Shown here piece after piece: positions 22,458 to 32,043 of a DNA stretch of 34,889 bases (its first letter is position 1; each line of letters starts with the position of its first letter). The position numbers and the translations under genes were made by a program. Below the pieces are notes generated by a model. The model saw only the letters and a list, made by a program, of their open reading frames with translations. It searched no databases and was not told the origin of the DNA. Source of the stretch: an uncultured Bacteroidales bacterium (GTDB lineage Bacteria > Bacteroidota > Bacteroidia > Bacteroidales > P3); contig CAJOIV010000033.1 of the NCBI GenBank assembly GCA_905234665.1, forward strand, positions 1 through 34,889. The letters run 5' to 3'.

Positions 22458-24299
22458 ATGAAAACAGTATTATGCAACAACCATCTCTGTGGAAAAGAGT
22501 ATAACGTGCAGTTTGACAATTGTCCTTTCTGTGGAGCCATCAATCCAATAGAAGAAACAGATAGAAAAACTCTGATTGAAAAAGAGAAGAGTTCCGAAGA
22601 TAAGAAAAACGATGATTGCAAGATCCAATTCAACGGAATTGTTGTCGGTATAATATGGATAAGCATTTTTTTCTTCGGTATCCGAGGGGTAATGACAAGT
22701 TTTGCAAACATGGTGTTTGCTCCTGAAATTGGTTGTTTGACTTTAGGACTGTCAGTAATCGGTATTGTGTCATTAATCTATATCCTCCAAGCAAAGAAGT
22801 GGGCTCTGTATTTGTGGATGACTTACAGACTCGCTGCAGGAATCGTTAATGGATATATAAGCACAAAATTCGACTTTGGAACGAATATTATTATCGCCAT
22901 TGCAAATATTGGCCTGATGGTTTTAATATTGCAAATCAAGAAAGACGGGGTGTCTGCATGGTCGCTCATCTTCAAAAAACATGAATCTCATGCCATCAAA
23001 GAAAGCATTAATCAAACTTTAGAAAAGAGGGCTATTGGAAGTAACACGTTCCGCACGAATATAGTCAATAATAAAAAAAATGAAACTCAAAATGCTAATG
23101 CTGTGTGTGATTCTATTCAAAACAATGATAGAGCTATCGATTCGGAAGAATCACATATTATACAGGACACCGATGATAATCAGGTAAGTGGGATACCTAT
23201 GACAGAAACAGAATCCCATACATGGAAAGTCGATACTCAAGATGCGGAAACGATAAATCAGAATCATAAAGAAGAGAAAGAAAGTTATGGCAATCCGAAA
23301 AAATGGATATACTGGTGTGTAATAGGATTAATAACAGCAGTATTGGCAGCGGGAATATGGTTTCTTGTAAAACCCAATAATGATAATTCAATGAAAGAAC
23401 AGACAGATTCTTTGTCAATGGAAGTTTTTGATTGCGGTTTATTTTCTTTTGAATATCCAAAATCATTCAAAACAACCCCAATTCAAAATGCACCTCACAT
23501 GGTATTGAAACTTGAATCGGAGGACTATTTTATGTCAGCATCATATTGGGATTATGGCATTAGTGACGATGTGAGCATCTGGGATGATGAAATATTCGAA
23601 CACTACAAGCAATTACCCGTGGACGGCGGAGAACTTGTTGAAATTTCTAAAGAATCCATCAAAACCAAGTGTGGGATGAAACAATGTTTAAGAATTAGAG
23701 CTAACATACAAAAGCCCAATAATGGTTCATTCCTTCATTTGGGAATGTTGTCATATCTAATGATTCAAGATGGTTATTTATTTAATTTTACATTCGAATC
23801 TGAAGGCGAATACACCAAGACAAACTCAACACTTTACCCAGATGAAATAATGAGTGGCCTTTGCCTGAAATCGAATGAAGAAAACCCCTATGCAGAAGCA
23901 TTCAAGAATGTAAAATCTGACAATAAAGAATCCATACAAAAAAGCACTATTGACCAAAATGTTCATAATGAAATTGTCAGTATTGTACAAAGCAACAACA
24001 AAAATTTGCCCGAATATCTCGGATTCGGAATGACAATGATGAGGTGCGTGATAGAAAATCATTCTATTGTTTATGTCATACAATGGAAAGGGATGAATCC
24101 TTCAGACTTCACTAGCGAAGATATTGCAGAATTAAAGGATGCCTTGGTTGAAGGGTTAATGGAAGAGAAACAAGAATCTGCAGTCTCAAAAGCGATGCTT
24201 AATACAATGAAAAAATATGGCTATAACTTTGTGTATAGATATGTCAATGAGGGTGGGCAACGTTTGTGTTCAATAAGCATTTCTCCTTCTGAAATATAA
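22458..24299 (+). CDS. Zinc-ribbon, five-helix membrane protein with PsbP-like ectodomain
   Basis: A 613-aa protein. Cys 6, 11, 22 and 25 (VLCNNHLCG, NCPFCG) form an N-terminal zinc ribbon. Four hydrophobic helices lie at about 58-80, 91-110, 115-134 and 141-160; a polar linker of some 120 residues follows, then helix five at about 283-304. Residues 321-460 (MEVFDCGLFSFEYPKSF and later FNFTFESEGEYTK) resemble a PsbP/MOG1-like domain, followed by a C-terminal alpha/beta part ending SISPSEI. The same two-part region is repeated as a separate secreted protein next door. Function unknown; a sensor of something outside the membrane with a cytosolic zinc ribbon is an inference. Confidence 0.7.
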   Translation: MKTVLCNNHLCGKEYNVQFDNCPFCGAINPIEETDRKTLIEKEKSSEDKKNDDCKIQFNGIVVGIIWISIFFFGIRGVMTSFANMVFAPEIGCLTLGLSVIGIVSLIYILQAKKWALYLWMTYRLAAGIVNGYISTKFDFGTNIIIAIANIGLMVLILQIKKDGVSAWSLIFKKHESHAIKESINQTLEKRAIGSNTFRTNIVNNKKNETQNANAVCDSIQNNDRAIDSEESHIIQDTDDNQVSGIPMTETESHTWKVDTQDAETINQNHKEEKESYGNPKKWIYWCVIGLITAVLAAGIWFLVKPNNDNSMKEQTDSLSMEVFDCGLFSFEYPKSFKTTPIQNAPHMVLKLESEDYFMSASYWDYGISDDVSIWDDEIFEHYKQLPVDGGELVEISKESIKTKCGMKQCLRIRANIQKPNNGSFLHLGMLSYLMIQDGYLFNFTFESEGEYTKTNSTLYPDEIMSGLCLKSNEENPYAEAFKNVKSDNKESIQKSTIDQNVHNEIVSIVQSNNKNLPEYLGFGMTMMRCVIENHSIVYVIQWKGMNPSDFTSEDIAELKDALVEGLMEEKQESAVSKAMLNTMKKYGYNFVYRYVNEGGQRLCSISISPSEI

Positions 24300-24305
24300 T
24301 TTATC

Positions 24306-25172
24306 ATGCGAAAACTATATATTTTGTTTTGTTGTTTGCTGCCTTTAGTAACAGTTGCACAGTCAACAAAGACATTTGATTGTGCTGATTTCTCTTTTGA
24401 GTACCCAGAGTCTTTTTCTTCAGCAAAAATACGAGACACTACTCGTATTGTATTAAAATTGCAATCAAAGTATTATGAGCTTATAGTATCTTGTGTAGAA
24501 TCAGGATGGCCAAAGGATAAAAACATATGGGACAATGACGTACGAGAAAGATTCATTACTAATTATTCAGGAAATGGTAAGATAGTAAGTATAACAAAGG
24601 AGACCGTGCAAATAAAAGATGATACGGCTCGATGCTTAAAAATAATGCTTAATTGTCGCAAACAAATAGACAATTCGGAGTTGCTTTTAAAAGGTGTTAT
24701 TTATTTGTTTTTCAATAATGGAAATCTTTGTATGTTCACTTTTGAGTCACAGGGGAAATATTCCAAGGGGAGTCCAACAACATACCCTGACAAAATCATG
24801 AAAGGATTGAAATTAAAGAAGAACAGCTTTACAGGAAATGACGTATCATCATTAAAAAGAATGATCTTTGAATCTATAAACAAGGCATACCCAATACATG
24901 TAGATAAATGTTTGACCATTTTACAAGTGTCTTTTTCTGAGAATACGATAACTTACAAAATCCAAATGGATAATAGCTGTGAAGGTCATGTCGATTTTGG
25001 TGCGTTCAAAGAAGAAATGGTTTATTATTTCACCATAGTATTAGAAAAATCATTCTTTCAGAATCTAGATAAGAACGAATGTTCTATTGCATATTTGATT
25101 TACAATGAGAATGATCAATTAATAAAAACGATTACATTAAATCCAAAAGAAATATTAACCTATTATCAATAA
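24306..25172 (+). CDS. Secreted paralogue of the upstream PsbP-like ectodomain
   Basis: A 288-aa protein with signal peptide (MRKLYILFCCLLPLVTVAQ). From residue 23 it is homologous to the ectodomain of the upstream membrane protein: TFDCADFSFEYPESF against VFDCGLFSFEYPKSF, FTFESQGKYSKGSPTTYPDK against FTFESEGEYTKTNSTLYPDE, and the ends ITLNPKEI against SISPSEI. It begins 6 bp after that gene, so they are cotranscribed. It is probably periplasmic or secreted; it might compete with or bind the membrane form. Function unknown. Confidence 0.7.
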   Translation: MRKLYILFCCLLPLVTVAQSTKTFDCADFSFEYPESFSSAKIRDTTRIVLKLQSKYYELIVSCVESGWPKDKNIWDNDVRERFITNYSGNGKIVSITKETVQIKDDTARCLKIMLNCRKQIDNSELLLKGVIYLFFNNGNLCMFTFESQGKYSKGSPTTYPDKIMKGLKLKKNSFTGNDVSSLKRMIFESINKAYPIHVDKCLTILQVSFSENTITYKIQMDNSCEGHVDFGAFKEEMVYYFTIVLEKSFFQNLDKNECSIAYLIYNENDQLIKTITLNPKEILTYYQ

Positions 25173-25176
25173 TAAG

Positions 25177-25183
25177 AAAGGAG
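25177..25183 (+). promoter_or_regulatory. Unusually strong Shine-Dalgarno sequence
   Basis: AAAGGAG lies 6 bases before the ATG at 25190. Other genes in this window lack such a site, as is normal for Bacteroidetes. Confidence 0.7.
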
Positions 25184-25189
25184 ATAAAA

Positions 25190-25399
25190 ATGAACAAAGG
25201 ATTAAGAATCTTGATTAGTGTTGTAGCTGCAATTGTTACACTATTCTTATGGTCCTGTCTACTTGTGTTAGTAAAATGGGACGGCATTTTCTTAAAATAT
25301 TTGGGAGCGGCAATTGCTGTTGGAGCTGGAAAAACAGTCTATGAATTACTAAAAAAGAAAGGAAAACAAAACAATGATGAGCCGAAAAATGAGCAATGA
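25190..25399 (+). CDS. Small two-helix membrane protein
   Basis: A 69-aa protein: a first helix at about 7-28 (ILISVVAAIVTLFLWSCLLV), a second hydrophobic segment at about 33-48 (FLKYLGAAIAVGAGKTV) and a charged tail (LLKKKGKQNNDEPKNEQ). No family recognised. It lies 17 bp after the secreted paralogue and closes the AT-rich gene group. The strong Shine-Dalgarno site supports translation and hints at a foreign origin. Confidence 0.6.
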   Translation: MNKGLRILISVVAAIVTLFLWSCLLVLVKWDGIFLKYLGAAIAVGAGKTVYELLKKKGKQNNDEPKNEQ

Positions 25400-25449
25400 T
25401 TATTCTGCATTGTAGAAACCTTTAGAAAAAAGTATATCTTTCCCCAGAA

Positions 25450-25938
25450 AAGAGTATACTGTATTACAAAGCAAGACAGCAGAAAGGAAACGGCAGGTGG
25501 TACCCCCAGAGTGTTCTGCACGTCCGCGCTGTGACTACCAAGCAACTCTGTGATGACATCGCCTAGGCTTCGACCATGGCTCCTGCCGACGTGCTGGCCG
25601 TGCTGCGTTCGTTGAGCGACTCGATGGTGAAGTACCTTGTTGAAAACCGCTCGGTGAAGCTCGACGGCATCGGCAATTTCTACCTCACCGAAAGGGGCAA
25701 CGGTGTGGACACCGCCGACGTGGTCAGTCCGCAACAAATCAACAAGGTGATGGTGCGTTTCCTTGCCGAGAAGCAAAGCTCTGTGGACGGCATCAAGAGC
25801 AGCATTTCCTCCCTCGCAGCCGCACAAATCAACTGGCAGCGCGGGGATGCCTCGGCTTCGACGGGCAGCGGCACTACCACCCCCTCATGTGGAAACTCCG
25901 GCAGAGCCACGCCAATGCCCGACGGCAACGGGGACTAG
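25450..25938 (+). pseudogene. Broken HU-family DNA-binding protein gene
   Basis: Reading from AAG at 25450 gives KSILYYKARQQKGNGRWYPQ, then SVLHVRAVTTKQLCDDIA, a TAG stop at 25564-25566, and AST-MAPADVLAVLRSLSDSMV, VKLDGIGNFYLTERGNGVDT and a Gly/Ser/Thr-rich tail ending at 25938. This is the Bacteroidetes HU-like family, which normally starts MxILYYK; here the start codon is AAG and one codon is TAG. A shortened product from ATG 25576 (120 aa, missing the first 42 residues) is possible but would lack the N-terminal part of the fold. The -7-like TATCTTTC at 25433 is weak and too close to the lost start. Confidence 0.8.
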
Positions 25939-25956
25939 GATTGGTGTAGAATTGAG

Positions 25957-25989
25957 AAAGCCTCGGCTGGCAATGCCAGCCGAGGCTTT
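25957..25989. terminator. Bidirectional terminator between HU relic and groL
   Basis: Perfect 15-bp stem (25957-25971 with 25975-25989, AAAGCCTCGGCTGGC) with loop AAT and T/A-rich edges, between the convergent HU pseudogene and groL. Confidence 0.9.
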
Positions 25990-26011
25990 TCTATTAAATG
26001 TTACTTGCGGA

Positions 26012-27664
<1,653 letters not shown>

Positions 27665-27668
27665 CTAT

Positions 27669-27938
27669 TTAGATGATTGCGTAAACGTCGCTTTCTTTCA
27701 TGATCATGTACTTGACACCGTCAATCTCGACTTCTGTGCCGCTGTACTTGCCATACAGGACATTGTCGCCCACCTTGAGGGTCATCTCGTGGTCCTTGGT
27801 GCCCTTGCCGACGGCCAGGACTTTGCCACGCTGGGGTTTCTCTTTGGCGGTATCGGGGATGATGATGCCACCGATGGTTTTTTGCTCAGCCTCGGCGGGC
27901 TGAATCAGAACGCGGTCTGCTAATGGTTGGATCTTCAT
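27669..27938 (-). CDS. groS: Co-chaperonin GroES
   Basis: An 89-aa protein, normal length for Gro[22 protein letters not shown], then [20 protein letters not shown] with the mobile loop, [13 protein letters not shown] and a closing [14 protein letters not shown]. It caps the GroEL ring. It is the first gene of the groESL operon. Upstream are an approximately 70-nt leader with repeats and a candidate sigma-54 promoter (28021-28035) rather than a TAnnTTTG promoter. No CIRCE element was seen. Confidence 0.97.
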   Translation of the reverse strand: MKIQPLADRVLIQPAEAEQKTIGGIIIPDTAKEKPQRGKVLAVGKGTKDHEMTLKVGDNVLYGKYSGTEVEIDGVKYMIMKESDVYAII

Positions 27939-27974
27939 AGTGTATAATGTTTTATTGTTTGTTTTTGTGGTTCT

Positions 27975-28007
27975 GTCCGCTTCGTCTTGCGACGTCTTGC
28001 GACGGAC
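27975..28007 (-). repeat. Repeats and hairpin in the groES 5' leader
   Basis: Two adjacent copies of GTCTTGCGAC (plus strand, 27984-27993 and 27994-28003) lie inside an outer pair GTCCG (27975-27979) / CGGAC (28003-28007). In the mRNA this gives CGTC-GCAA-GACG stem-loops at or very near the predicted 5' end. Confidence 0.65.
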
Positions 28008-28020
28008 ACGTTAGCCTACA

Positions 28021-28035
28021 GCAAAAAGTGTGCCA
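28021..28035 (-). promoter_or_regulatory. Candidate sigma-54 promoter of groESL
   Basis: On the minus strand TGGCACACTTTTTGC, followed by T, differs at one place from the sigma-54 consensus TGGCACG-N4-TTGCW, with GG and GC at exact -24/-12 spacing. Expected start is near 28009, about 70 bases before the groES ATG. Confidence 0.6.
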
Positions 28036-28120
28036 AGAAAAAATGCCCCTGCCAAATCGTCAGTCCAGCGAAACAATAAAAAGGACGTTCTGACGTTAAT
28101 GGGCAAAACGCATCAGACAC

Positions 28121-28960
28121 ATGGAGACAAACTACACTTCCAATCCTGGGCAACAGGCAAGCATCCAAGAGGTGGTGGCGTTCCTCGACGCCGAATTCCA
28201 TCCCGAGCTACAGGAGTCTTACGATAACGCGGGATTCCTGCTGGGCGACCCCGCGACGGCATGCACGGGAGTCCTCACGGCCGTCGACCTGACCGAGGAG
28301 GTCATCGACGAGGCCGTGGCCACGGGGGCCAACCTCATCGCCACCCACCATCCCTTCATCTTCAGCGGCGTGAAGCGCATCACTCCCGCCGACAGCACAG
28401 GCCGCATGATATACAGCCTCATACGCAACGGCATCAGCGTCTATGCCGCCCACACCAACCTCGACAATCTCCCCCAAGGCGTCAACGGAATCCTCGCCGA
28501 ACGGCTCGGACTGACAGATTGTCACATCCTGCAACCTTTGGCAGACGGTGGCGCGGCTTCCAGCCCGTCGGGCGAGGCCGGTGCCGGCATGGTGGGGGTT
28601 CTCCCCCACCCCATGACCGCCATCGATTTCCTGCGCCAGACCAAAGAGACCCTCGGCTTGCCGGTCGTGCGACACAGCGACATAGCCATCCCCACCGTGC
28701 AGCGCGTGGCCATCTGTGGCGGCGCGGGAAACTTCCTCATCGGCGCGGCCATGAAAGCCGGGGCCGACATCTACCTCACGGGCGACCTGAAATACCACGA
28801 TTTCCAACGCGCCGAAGGGCGCATCACCCTCGCCGACATCGGCCATTTCGAGAGCGAGCAATATGCCCCGGAAATAATTTCTTCCGCTATATCAAAAAAA
28901 TTTAGTACTTTTGCATGCTCTATCAGCCGCCACGGCCGAAGCTATGTCAATTACATCTAA
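28121..28960 (+). CDS. Nif3-like dinuclear metal centre protein
   Basis: A 279-aa protein of the Nif3/NGG1p-interacting family (DUF34), widespread, forming hexameric rings with a two-metal site; the physiological role is not settled. Metal ligands seen: His 76-His 77 (IATHHPFIFSG), Asp 115 (AAHTNLD), His 242 and Glu 246 (DIGHFESE). The length is the short form, without the extra inserted domain of some Nif3 proteins. The C-terminus (ISKKFSTFACSISRHGRSYV) carries within its coding DNA a -7 promoter element for the next gene. ATG 28121 is 183 bp from the divergent groES start. Confidence 0.92.
   Translation: METNYTSNPGQQASIQEVVAFLDAEFHPELQESYDNAGFLLGDPATACTGVLTAVDLTEEVIDEAVATGANLIATHHPFIFSGVKRITPADSTGRMIYSLIRNGISVYAAHTNLDNLPQGVNGILAERLGLTDCHILQPLADGGAASSPSGEAGAGMVGVLPHPMTAIDFLRQTKETLGLPVVRHSDIAIPTVQRVAICGGAGNFLIGAAMKAGADIYLTGDLKYHDFQRAEGRITLADIGHFESEQYAPEIISSAISKKFSTFACSISRHGRSYVNYI
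28906..28913 (+). promoter_or_regulatory. Promoter -7 element inside the 3' end of the nif3-like gene
   Basis: TACTTTTG followed by CA within the last 60 bases of the Nif3-like coding region, 86 bases before the zinc-ribbon gene start. Confidence 0.55.
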
Positions 28961-28998
28961 TTGGTTAAGAAAAGAATAATAATAAATACAGAGACAAA

Positions 28999-29844
28999 AT
29001 GGTTACCAAAGACACCCAAAACGAGCCTCAGGAAACGGTCGATCAGAACCCTTCTCCCGTCGCCGAGGCCACTCCCATGCAGACCTTTGATGTCGACATC
29101 AACATCGAGCGCCGTCTTGTAGCACTGCACACCCTGCAGCTCATCGATTCCGAAATCGACAAAATCCAGAGCATCCGCGGCGAACTGCCCCAGGCCATCC
29201 AGGACCTCGAGGACGAAATCGCCGGTCTCGACACCCGCATCGAGAACCTCCGCAACCTCATCAAGGAGCAACAGGACGCCATCGCCAAGCGCAACAGCGA
29301 CATCGCCGAGCACCAGGCCGCCATCGCCAAATACACCAAGCAGCAGGACAACGTGCGCAACAACCGCGAGTTCGAGGCCATCAACAAGGAGATTGAGTTC
29401 CAGAACCTCGAAATCACCCTCTGCGAACACCGCAACCGCGACTCCAAGAACAAAATCGAGGAACTCGAACAGCACATCGGAGCCGCCAACCACATGAAAG
29501 AAGGACGCGAAACCGAGCTCCAGGCCAAGAAGGAAGAACTCGAAGGCATCATCGAGGAGACCGAACGCGACGAGGCCCGCCTCCGCGCCAAGAGCATCGA
29601 GATGGAGAAGGACATCGACGAGCGCTACCTGACCGCCTACAAGCGCATCCGCCGCGCCGCACGCAACGGCCTCGCCGTCGTCACCATCGACCGCGACGCC
29701 TGCGGTGGCTGCTTCAGCAAGATCCCTCCCCAGCGCCAGAGCGAAATCAAGATGCACAAGAAGGTCATCGTCTGCGAGCACTGCGGCCGCATCCTTGTCG
29801 ACGACGACATCGCCATGAAAGCCCAAGCCCAACTTAACGCTTAA
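28999..29844 (+). CDS. Coiled-coil protein with C4 zinc ribbon (DUF164/CT398-like)
   Basis: A 281-aa cytosolic protein. After a variable head, residues 35-210 form a long antiparallel coiled coil (LHTLQLIDSEIDKIQSIRGE, NNREFEAINKEIEFQNLEIT). The C-terminal zf-RING_7-type ribbon is made by CGGCFSKIPPQ and VCEHCGRIL. Members of the family include the chlamydial CT398 and FlgZ-like proteins, thought to be adaptors binding nucleic acid or sigma factors; the role here is unknown. It starts 38 bp after nif3, a common pairing in Bacteroidetes, and is followed 11 bp later by hutH. Confidence 0.9.
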   Translation: MVTKDTQNEPQETVDQNPSPVAEATPMQTFDVDINIERRLVALHTLQLIDSEIDKIQSIRGELPQAIQDLEDEIAGLDTRIENLRNLIKEQQDAIAKRNSDIAEHQAAIAKYTKQQDNVRNNREFEAINKEIEFQNLEITLCEHRNRDSKNKIEELEQHIGAANHMKEGRETELQAKKEELEGIIEETERDEARLRAKSIEMEKDIDERYLTAYKRIRRAARNGLAVVTIDRDACGGCFSKIPPQRQSEIKMHKKVIVCEHCGRILVDDDIAMKAQAQLNA

Positions 29845-29855
29845 CAGACCAAGCC

Positions 29856-31367
29856 ATGACCCACTATATCAACCCAGAAGAGAGGCTCACCCTCGACCGC
29901 ATACAGGCTATCGTCGACGGCCATGAGACCCTCGCCCTCAGCGACCAAGCCAAGCAGCGTATCGAGCGCTGCCGCAACTATATCAACCAGAAGATGGCCA
30001 CCCAGAAGGAGCCCATCTACGGCGTCACCACAGGCTTCGGCTCGCTCTGCAATATCAGCATCAGTGCCGAGCAGCTAAGCCAGCTGCAGAAGAACCTCGT
30101 CATGAGCCACGCCTGCGGCGTCGGCGACGAGGTGCCCCAGGAGGTCGTGCGTCTGATGCTCCTCCTGAAGGCCCAGAATTTCTGCTTCGGCTACAGCGGC
30201 GCCCAGCTCCAGACCGTCCAGCGCATGGTGGACTGCTACAACGAGGATGTCCTCCCCGTGGTCTACCAGCAGGGAAGCCTCGGTGCCAGCGGCGACCTCT
30301 GCCCCCTGGCCAACCTCATGCTCCCCGCCATCCTCGGCATGGGCGAAGTCTATTGGAAAGGCCGCCGTTGCGATGTCGCCGAAGTCTACGCCCACTACGG
30401 CTGGCAACCCATCACCCTCCAGAGCAAGGAAGGCCTCGCCCTCCTGAACGGCACCCAGTTCATGTCGTCCTACGCCGTGTGGAGCCTCCTCAAGGCCCGC
30501 CGCCTCAGCATCCAGGCCGACATGCTCCTCTCACTCAGCCTCGACGCCTTCGACGGCCGCATCGAGCCTTTCTACGATGCACTTCACAGGGTGCGCCCCC
30601 ACAAAGGCCAACTGCAGACTGCCGCCAACGTGCGCCGCATGACAGAGGGCAGCGAGATTATCCGTCGCCACAAGGCTCACGTTCAGGATCCCTACTCCTT
30701 CCGTTGCGCCCCGCAGGTGCACGGCGCCGCAAAAGACACCATCGCCTACGTCGCCTCCGTGGTCGAGACCGAAATCAACTCCACCACCGACAACCCCATC
30801 GTCCTCCCCGACGAGGATATGATTATCTCCGGCGGTCATTTCCACGGCGAGCCTCTCGCCATGGTGCTTGACTTCCTCGCCATCGCCCTAGCCGAACTCG
30901 GCAGCATCAGCGAGCGCCGCACCTACCAGCTTATCGACGCCAAGCGCGGACTGCCTTCCTTCCTCGTGGCCAAGCCCGGATTGAACAGCGGCTTCATGAT
31001 TCCGCAGTATGCCGCCGCCGCCATCGCCAGCCAGAGCAAGCAGCTCTGCACTCCCTGCAGCGTCGACAGCATCCCCTCTTCGCAGAACCAGGAGGACCTC
31101 GTGAGCATGGGAGGCAACGCCGCCACCAAGTGCTACCGCGTGGCCGAGAACACCGAACGCATCCTCGCCATCGAGCTCTTCAACGCCGCACAGGCCCTCG
31201 ACTTCCGCCATCAGGAAGGACTCAAGAGCAGCCCCTTCATCGAGAAGATGGTCGCAGACTACAGAAAGTGCGTCAACTTCGTCGACATCGACGAAATCAT
31301 GTACCGCCACATCCACGCCAGCGTTGCCTTCCTCCAGCAGATGGAAGTCCCCGCGCAGGCCGAGTGA
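29856..31367 (+). CDS. hutH: Histidine ammonia-lyase
   Basis: A 503-aa enzyme that converts histidine to urocanate and ammonia, the first step of histidine degradation. The MIO cofactor forms from Ala 144-Ser 145-Gly 146 in SLGASGDLCPLANL. Other family segments are YGVTTGFGSL near residue 50, EGLALLNGTQ, the TTDNPIVLPDED region and SIPSSQNQEDLVSMG, where substrate and cofactor contacts lie. Length is normal. It follows the zinc-ribbon gene by 11 bp and ends before a strong terminator. FtcD, acting later in the same pathway, is encoded at 11448-13145. Confidence 0.96.
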   Translation: MTHYINPEERLTLDRIQAIVDGHETLALSDQAKQRIERCRNYINQKMATQKEPIYGVTTGFGSLCNISISAEQLSQLQKNLVMSHACGVGDEVPQEVVRLMLLLKAQNFCFGYSGAQLQTVQRMVDCYNEDVLPVVYQQGSLGASGDLCPLANLMLPAILGMGEVYWKGRRCDVAEVYAHYGWQPITLQSKEGLALLNGTQFMSSYAVWSLLKARRLSIQADMLLSLSLDAFDGRIEPFYDALHRVRPHKGQLQTAANVRRMTEGSEIIRRHKAHVQDPYSFRCAPQVHGAAKDTIAYVASVVETEINSTTDNPIVLPDEDMIISGGHFHGEPLAMVLDFLAIALAELGSISERRTYQLIDAKRGLPSFLVAKPGLNSGFMIPQYAAAAIASQSKQLCTPCSVDSIPSSQNQEDLVSMGGNAATKCYRVAENTERILAIELFNAAQALDFRHQEGLKSSPFIEKMVADYRKCVNFVDIDEIMYRHIHASVAFLQQMEVPAQAE

Positions 31368-31390
31368 CACGACTCTCACGGATGCCATCA

Positions 31391-31421
31391 GCAATCCGGC
31401 CTTCTGTGAAGGCCGGATTGC
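31391..31421 (+). terminator. Rho-independent terminator after hutH
   Basis: Perfect 14-bp stem (31391-31404 with 31408-31421, GCAATCCGGCCTTC), loop TGT, followed by a T-rich run (TTCTTTTG). Confidence 0.9.
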
Positions 31422-31552
31422 TTCTTTTGTTTCCGTTGCCATTAGACATCAGACACGGGCAACCGTGCCAGTATAATTCTGGAAACCAGCATCAAGGACA
31501 ACTGTTTTCTTGTAAAGGGGAAAAAATATTCCTCCATATCTCAAAAAATGCG

Positions 31553-31560
31553 TATCTTTG
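31553..31560 (+). promoter_or_regulatory. Promoter -7 element of the rSAM/lipoprotein operon
   Basis: GCG then TATCTTTG and CA; the lipoprotein ATG is about 100 bases downstream. Nothing else was recognised between 31422 and 31661. Confidence 0.75.
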
Positions 31561-31661
31561 CATCCGGTTATAGCAAAACGACGTTTATACCATTCTTGCA
31601 GCCATGCTGGGGTTCAAGACATTCCATCAGTCAGCAACACAGATTACAAAAACAACAGGAT

Positions 31662-32036
31662 ATGAAATGGATTAGGAAAGCCCTAAAGGGCATCTCGCTC
31701 ACCGCCGCCATGTTTGTCTTTCAGGCATGTTATGGCACCATGAACGACTATTATGAGACCTCGGTCACCATCCACGTAGTGGACGACAACGGCGACCCGT
31801 TGGAAGGGGTCGGCATCTATGCACAGGAACTGAACCCCGGCGATTCCTCCGTTCTGAGCGACTATCAGGACCTGGTGGAGTATACCGACTCTAACGGTCT
31901 GGCATTGTGGTGGACCTACGGAAGCCTGCAGCGCCTCACCTTCGCCGACAAGGACTCGCTCTACGCGCCCGTCGAGACCATAGTCCAGACCGACGAGGCC
32001 GACACCATCAATGTCGTCCTGGAAAAGATAAGATAG
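31662..32036 (+). CDS. rSAM-associated putative lipoprotein (TIGR04134-like)
   Basis: A 124-aa protein with lipobox AMFVFQAC (Cys 23), so lipid-anchored in the envelope. The mature domain is a small beta-sandwich of the carboxypeptidase-regulatory type: TIHVVDDNGDPLEGVGIYAQ, then YTDSNGLALWWTYGSLQRLT and a final INVVLEKI strand. In Bacteroidetes such a lipoprotein sits next to a dedicated radical SAM enzyme (the rSAM/lipoprotein system), as here, 7 bp upstream. The only Cys is the lipidated one, so any radical chemistry must fall on another residue or a different molecule. The frame is open 38 codons upstream; ATG 31662 fits the signal peptide. Confidence 0.85.
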   Translation: MKWIRKALKGISLTAAMFVFQACYGTMNDYYETSVTIHVVDDNGDPLEGVGIYAQELNPGDSSVLSDYQDLVEYTDSNGLALWWTYGSLQRLTFADKDSLYAPVETIVQTDEADTINVVLEKIR

Positions 32037-32043
32037 GCCTGTC

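Noticed and set aside
25564..25566. TAG read as glutamine (recoded stop)
   Set aside because: The same gene has lost its ATG and ends in TAG, and other genes in the window (for example 18834, 19292) use TAG as stop.
20549..25938. Insertion sequence or integrase explaining the AT-rich insert
   Set aside because: No transposase, recombinase, terminal inverted repeats or target duplications could be found at the borders.
28030..28227. 65-codon frame overlapping the nif3 start
   Set aside because: It runs out of frame into the Nif3-like gene and covers the candidate groES promoter; no homology is recognisable.
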